64,000 nucleotides of DNA, taken from positions 9,246,146 through 9,310,145 of the forward strand of contig NC_047076.1 in NCBI RefSeq assembly GCF_902459465.1, written 5' to 3'. Source of the DNA: Asterias rubens. Lineage: Eukaryota > Echinodermata > Asteroidea > Forcipulatida > Asteriidae. Position numbers and translations under genes: made by a program. Of the stretch, positions 60,795 through 64,000 are shown piece by piece. The notes under the pieces were generated by a model. That model searched no databases. It had not been told where the DNA came from and saw only the letters and a program-made list of their open reading frames with translations. Numbering within the stretch: position 1 is the stretch's first letter; each line of letters begins with the position of its first letter.

Positions 60795-61680
60795 TAGCAC
60801 TTAACCGAGCTTGTAGCAAGCAGTGTGTTATTTAATACTTCGTAATGATTTTCTGTAATTTAAAAAAATATTATATATATATATTTCCTTATGCCCTGTA
60901 ATTTTAAACGCAAATTTTTTGATAAATTAATAATAATGATAAAAGCTTCAAACACCACTCCTAGCCGTGTTTGTGACGTTTCAACACCACACGTGACGTG
61001 CTCTCCACCAATAGGATAGCGAAACTGTTTGGGGTATTTGTAAATGGTCAATAGTATATTCATTTTGTTGTTTGATTAGTTTGTTGAAAACAACTTTAAC
61101 ATGTTATCTTTGTATGTAGTCTGATGATTTTGTTATCTTGTCTCATTTTGCTTGTGAGACAAGAGCAACAGTATATACAATTCTAATAATTGTCACTCGG
61201 TAATTTTCCAGAAATAAATGGAGTTGCTTTTCAGGAACGTTTGAAATGTGTGTGATTCCTTGAGTTAATCTAGATTTGAGTGTTATGTGAAACGGCGTTA
61301 TACCACATTTATAACTTATCTAGCACACTTTGAGTATATTTTTTAAAGGGTATTTTGTTTGTTAATTGAAAGATATGAGTAGTATATAATGCGTAAATGA
61401 CCCCGTTTTCTGAAGGCGGGTCATGACCCACAGTCATGTGGGTCATTGTGGGTCTTCGATGAAGGTGGGAGTTTCCCCGAACGTATCGGTGAATAGTGGA
61501 TTGGTCGATAATGCTGCAAGGGGTGTATATGCTTATGGTGCATAATGGAATAATTTCATAAATATTTGAGCTATAGTGTTTTTATATGTCTTTTTTGATT
61601 GTTTAACTTAAGCGATGTAGTGTACAATGTATTGTGTAACTAATTAAACTATTACACAAGTCATTTTTATGAAAACGAAG
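60795..61680. other. No gene seen
   Basis: AT-rich DNA with a TATATATATATA run near 60873. No repeat ends or coding exon were recognised. It would be intron if the flanking exon-like frames belong together. Confidence 0.4.
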
Positions 61681-61904
61681 ACGTGTCAAGCAAGAACATC
61701 CAGGTCAAAAATGTAGGAGTCCACCGCATAGTGTCTGTAGCGTTCCAATCGTGTCCAAACATGTTCAAGCGGGTCATAGGACGAATCAACGCTATAAGCA
61801 CAAACTTCCGCAACCGTTGCGCAATTGAGAAAACTGGTTGTTATTTAAATGACGAGAAATTCAGAACCACAAACTTAGTTTTTATAGCTCCATTGTTGTC
61901 GTAA
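61681..61904 (+). CDS. Exon-like ORF of unknown gene (last exon candidate)
   Basis: After AG at 61679-61680 an open frame reads VSSKNIQVKNVGVHRIVSVA, FQSCPNMFKRVIGRINAIST and NFRNRCAIEKTGCYLNDEKF, and stops at TAA. Its start phase fits the donor at 58109, joining SF-D-VSSKN. The pyrimidine tract before it is weak. There is no recognised domain and no AATAAA close downstream. Confidence 0.3.
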
Positions 61905-62081
61905 TTAAATTACCAAGAAGGATTGCTAATAATATTATATGATTTGATGTATTCTAACTTTTGTCGCGTCGTATTGGGTTTTGTTTGTACACTGATTAAT
62001 GAGTTGATAATTCTTTAACGAAGTTTGTTAACATTTGTACTATTTGTTGTTTCGTTTTATAGCCTATGTGAAACAATTGTT

Positions 62082-64000
62082 AACTAGACATTAAGTGTTT
62101 GTGAACAAACACGAAGCTGTTCCTTGTTGTTTTGCTTGGATTATGTGCTTCATTGCCCAAGGAATATATAACTGAAAAAAAGGTTTCAAAAAAGTTGTGT
62201 AGCTCTTGTTATAAGGTTTTACTTCCCGGTTGACCCGTAAGTAAAGGTCAACATGGGCCCACAGCTACCAAAGATTAATCTGCAATGCCAAGGAGTCTAT
62301 AAAATCGGTTGTGTAGATCTTGATATATAGTCCCACTTCCGGTTGACCCAGAAGTAGAGGTCAACATAGGGTCACAGTTTTCCAAAGTTAATATTTATTG
62401 CCTTAGAGTCTATAACTGAAGTTTGAACATTGGCTGTGTACTTATTGAGATATGGGCCCACTTCCGGTCGACCCGGAAGTAAAGGTCAACATGGGGTCAA
62501 ATGTGTTTCAAACTAATCTTGAATGTCCAAGAAGTCTATAACTGAAAAAAGTTTGAAAATCGGTTGTATATTTCTTGAGATATGGTCCCACTTCCGGTTG
62601 ACCCGGAAGTAGAGGTCAACTTGAGGTCACGGTTTGTCAAAAGTTATATTTTATGCCCAAGGAGTTTATAACTGAAAAAAGTTTTATAATCTGTTGTATA
62701 GTTCTTGAGATATGGTCCCACTTCCGGTCGACCCGGAAGTAGGGGTCAACTTGAGGTCACGTTTTTTCAAAATTAATCTCCAATCCCCAAAGAGTCTTTA
62801 GCAATAAACAGTCTTAAAATCGGCTGCATACTTCTTGAGATATGGTGCAGCAAAGATTTTCTAATTTAATATGCAAATGAGGGTCATGTGGTTAATTAGT
62901 TACTAGTTGCCATTTTTCAAAAACAAATTAAAGATGCAAACATCACGACATCGTCTTCTCAGACTCTCCCCGAGAGTCCTCAACCCATACAGGTCCGCAG
63001 TGTGTTGCTAGAGCCATAGAGATGTTTAAACATTAGAAATGAAAGTGACTGCACCCAATTTATGAAGTACTACGTTGTACCCATGATGCCAAGATTCTAA
63101 TTGATTAATTAATTAATAGACGAACATTGATTGCTTTTATGGACTGAAACAAATCTTATTAGCATCAGTGTATATTTCTTCACATAATATGATATTTAGG
63201 ATACTAACAAATAAATTATTTAGAAGTTATTGTGTTTTTGACCAGTTTAAAGTATAGATTTGAAGAGCCATTGTGTTTGTGCACAGACACAAAACGTGCA
63301 TTACATGACGTCATGGTGACGTCGTCCAGAATTTTATGTCGGAAATCACATTAACTGGACCTGACTAGTGTATAGCTGAAAAAAGTTTCAGGATCGGCGG
63401 TCTAATTTTTGAGATATGGTGTTAACTAGGTTTGCTAATTAAATATTCACAAGCCTAATTAAGGCTTATTAATTAACAATTTTTACATTTTTTACGATAA
63501 GAATTAAGCTTATGTTCTAAGCTTCAATTTGGTATAATAAACTCACTCTTTCGTATTATGGTTTAGGAGATTAGGCTGCCGCAAAAACGTGTACAAACAC
63601 TATGGGATTTAGGGAGAAACAAAGAATAACTAGACATTAAGTGTTTGTGAACAAACACGAAGCTGTTCCGTGATGTTTTGCTTGGATTATGTGCTTCATT
63701 GCCCAAGGAATATATAACTGGAAAAAAAAGTTTCAAAAAAGTTGTGTAGCTCTTGGTATTAGGTCACACTTCCCGGTTGACCCACAAGTAAAGGTCAAAA
63801 TGGGCCCACAGCTACCAAAGACTAATCTGCAATGCCAAGGAGTCTATAACTGAAAAAGTTTAAGCAATCGGTTGTGAAGATCTTGATATATAGTCCCACT
63901 TCCGGTTGCCCAGAAGTAGAGGTCAACATAGGGTCACAGTTTTTCAAAGTTAATATTTATTGCCTTAGAGTCTATAACTGAAGTTTGAACATTGGCTTTG
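62082..64000. repeat. Long repeat block with hairpin motif array, second copy begins at 63628
   Basis: The sequence beginning AACTAGACATTAAGTGTTTG at 62082 recurs at 63628 and runs off the window, giving a period of about 1.55 kb. Inside, five units of about 112-130 bases repeat around the hairpin ACTTCCGGTTGACCCGGAAG, followed by GAGGTCAACATGGGGTCAC and TCTTGAGATATGG (near 62224, 62336, 62460, 62589, 62719). The motif also appears singly near 20385, 21785 and 22105. No ORF of note. Confidence 0.8.

Overview
The window is animal nuclear DNA: AT-rich, with spliced genes whose small exons have GT..AG borders and long introns full of short palindromic transposons, tRNA-derived SINEs and LINE tails. 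The mix of genes and repeats points to an echinoderm, most likely a sea star. That placement is inference from memory of similar repeats, not a database match. There is no bacterial-type operon, rRNA or CRISPR.

Layout. 1-12.5 kb (+): the 3' part of a granulin/progranulin gene. Five phase-0 exons each carry half-granulin modules (12 Cys per complete module). One intron holds a 2-kb minisatellite of about 55 x 36 bp, and another holds a decayed granulin exon. 15.7-17.1 kb (+): a three-exon gene for a protein with the P2X7 C-terminal (ballast-like) domain, carrying an early in-frame TGA. 18.3-19.8 kb (-): remnant exons of a THAP/transposase-like family, missing a middle exon and lying tail-to-tail with the P2X7-like gene. 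20-25 kb: repeats only, including a 1.3-kb PIF/Harbinger-like element. 26.0-30.8 kb (-): a complete four-exon secreted Dickkopf-like protein of 221 aa. 31-38 kb: mostly transposon debris, plus one GC-rich candidate first exon. 38.6-55.9 kb (+): a ten-exon asparagine synthetase gene (568 codons) with a TATA box and two ATF4/CEBP-type elements at its start. 56.3-57.5 kb: a 22-copy, 52-bp tandem repeat. 58-61.9 kb: two phase-compatible exon-like ORFs of unknown identity. 62.1-64 kb: a repeat block built on short hairpin motifs, with a second copy starting at 63.63 kb.

The strongest unusual signal is in the asparagine synthetase gene. The 3' splice site plus first codons of exon 2 is amplified 17 times (36-bp unit). 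Every unit except the last reads into an in-frame TAG. The same gene has two changed glutamine-pocket residues and a pair of compensating homopolymer frameshifts. Its last intron holds a 4.55-kb foldback whose arms total about 2 kb each. A second theme is that four different palindromic MITE families all sit between TTAA duplications and all begin 5'-AG. Together with the THAP-transposase remnant this suggests a Kolobok-like (TTAA) system at work here.
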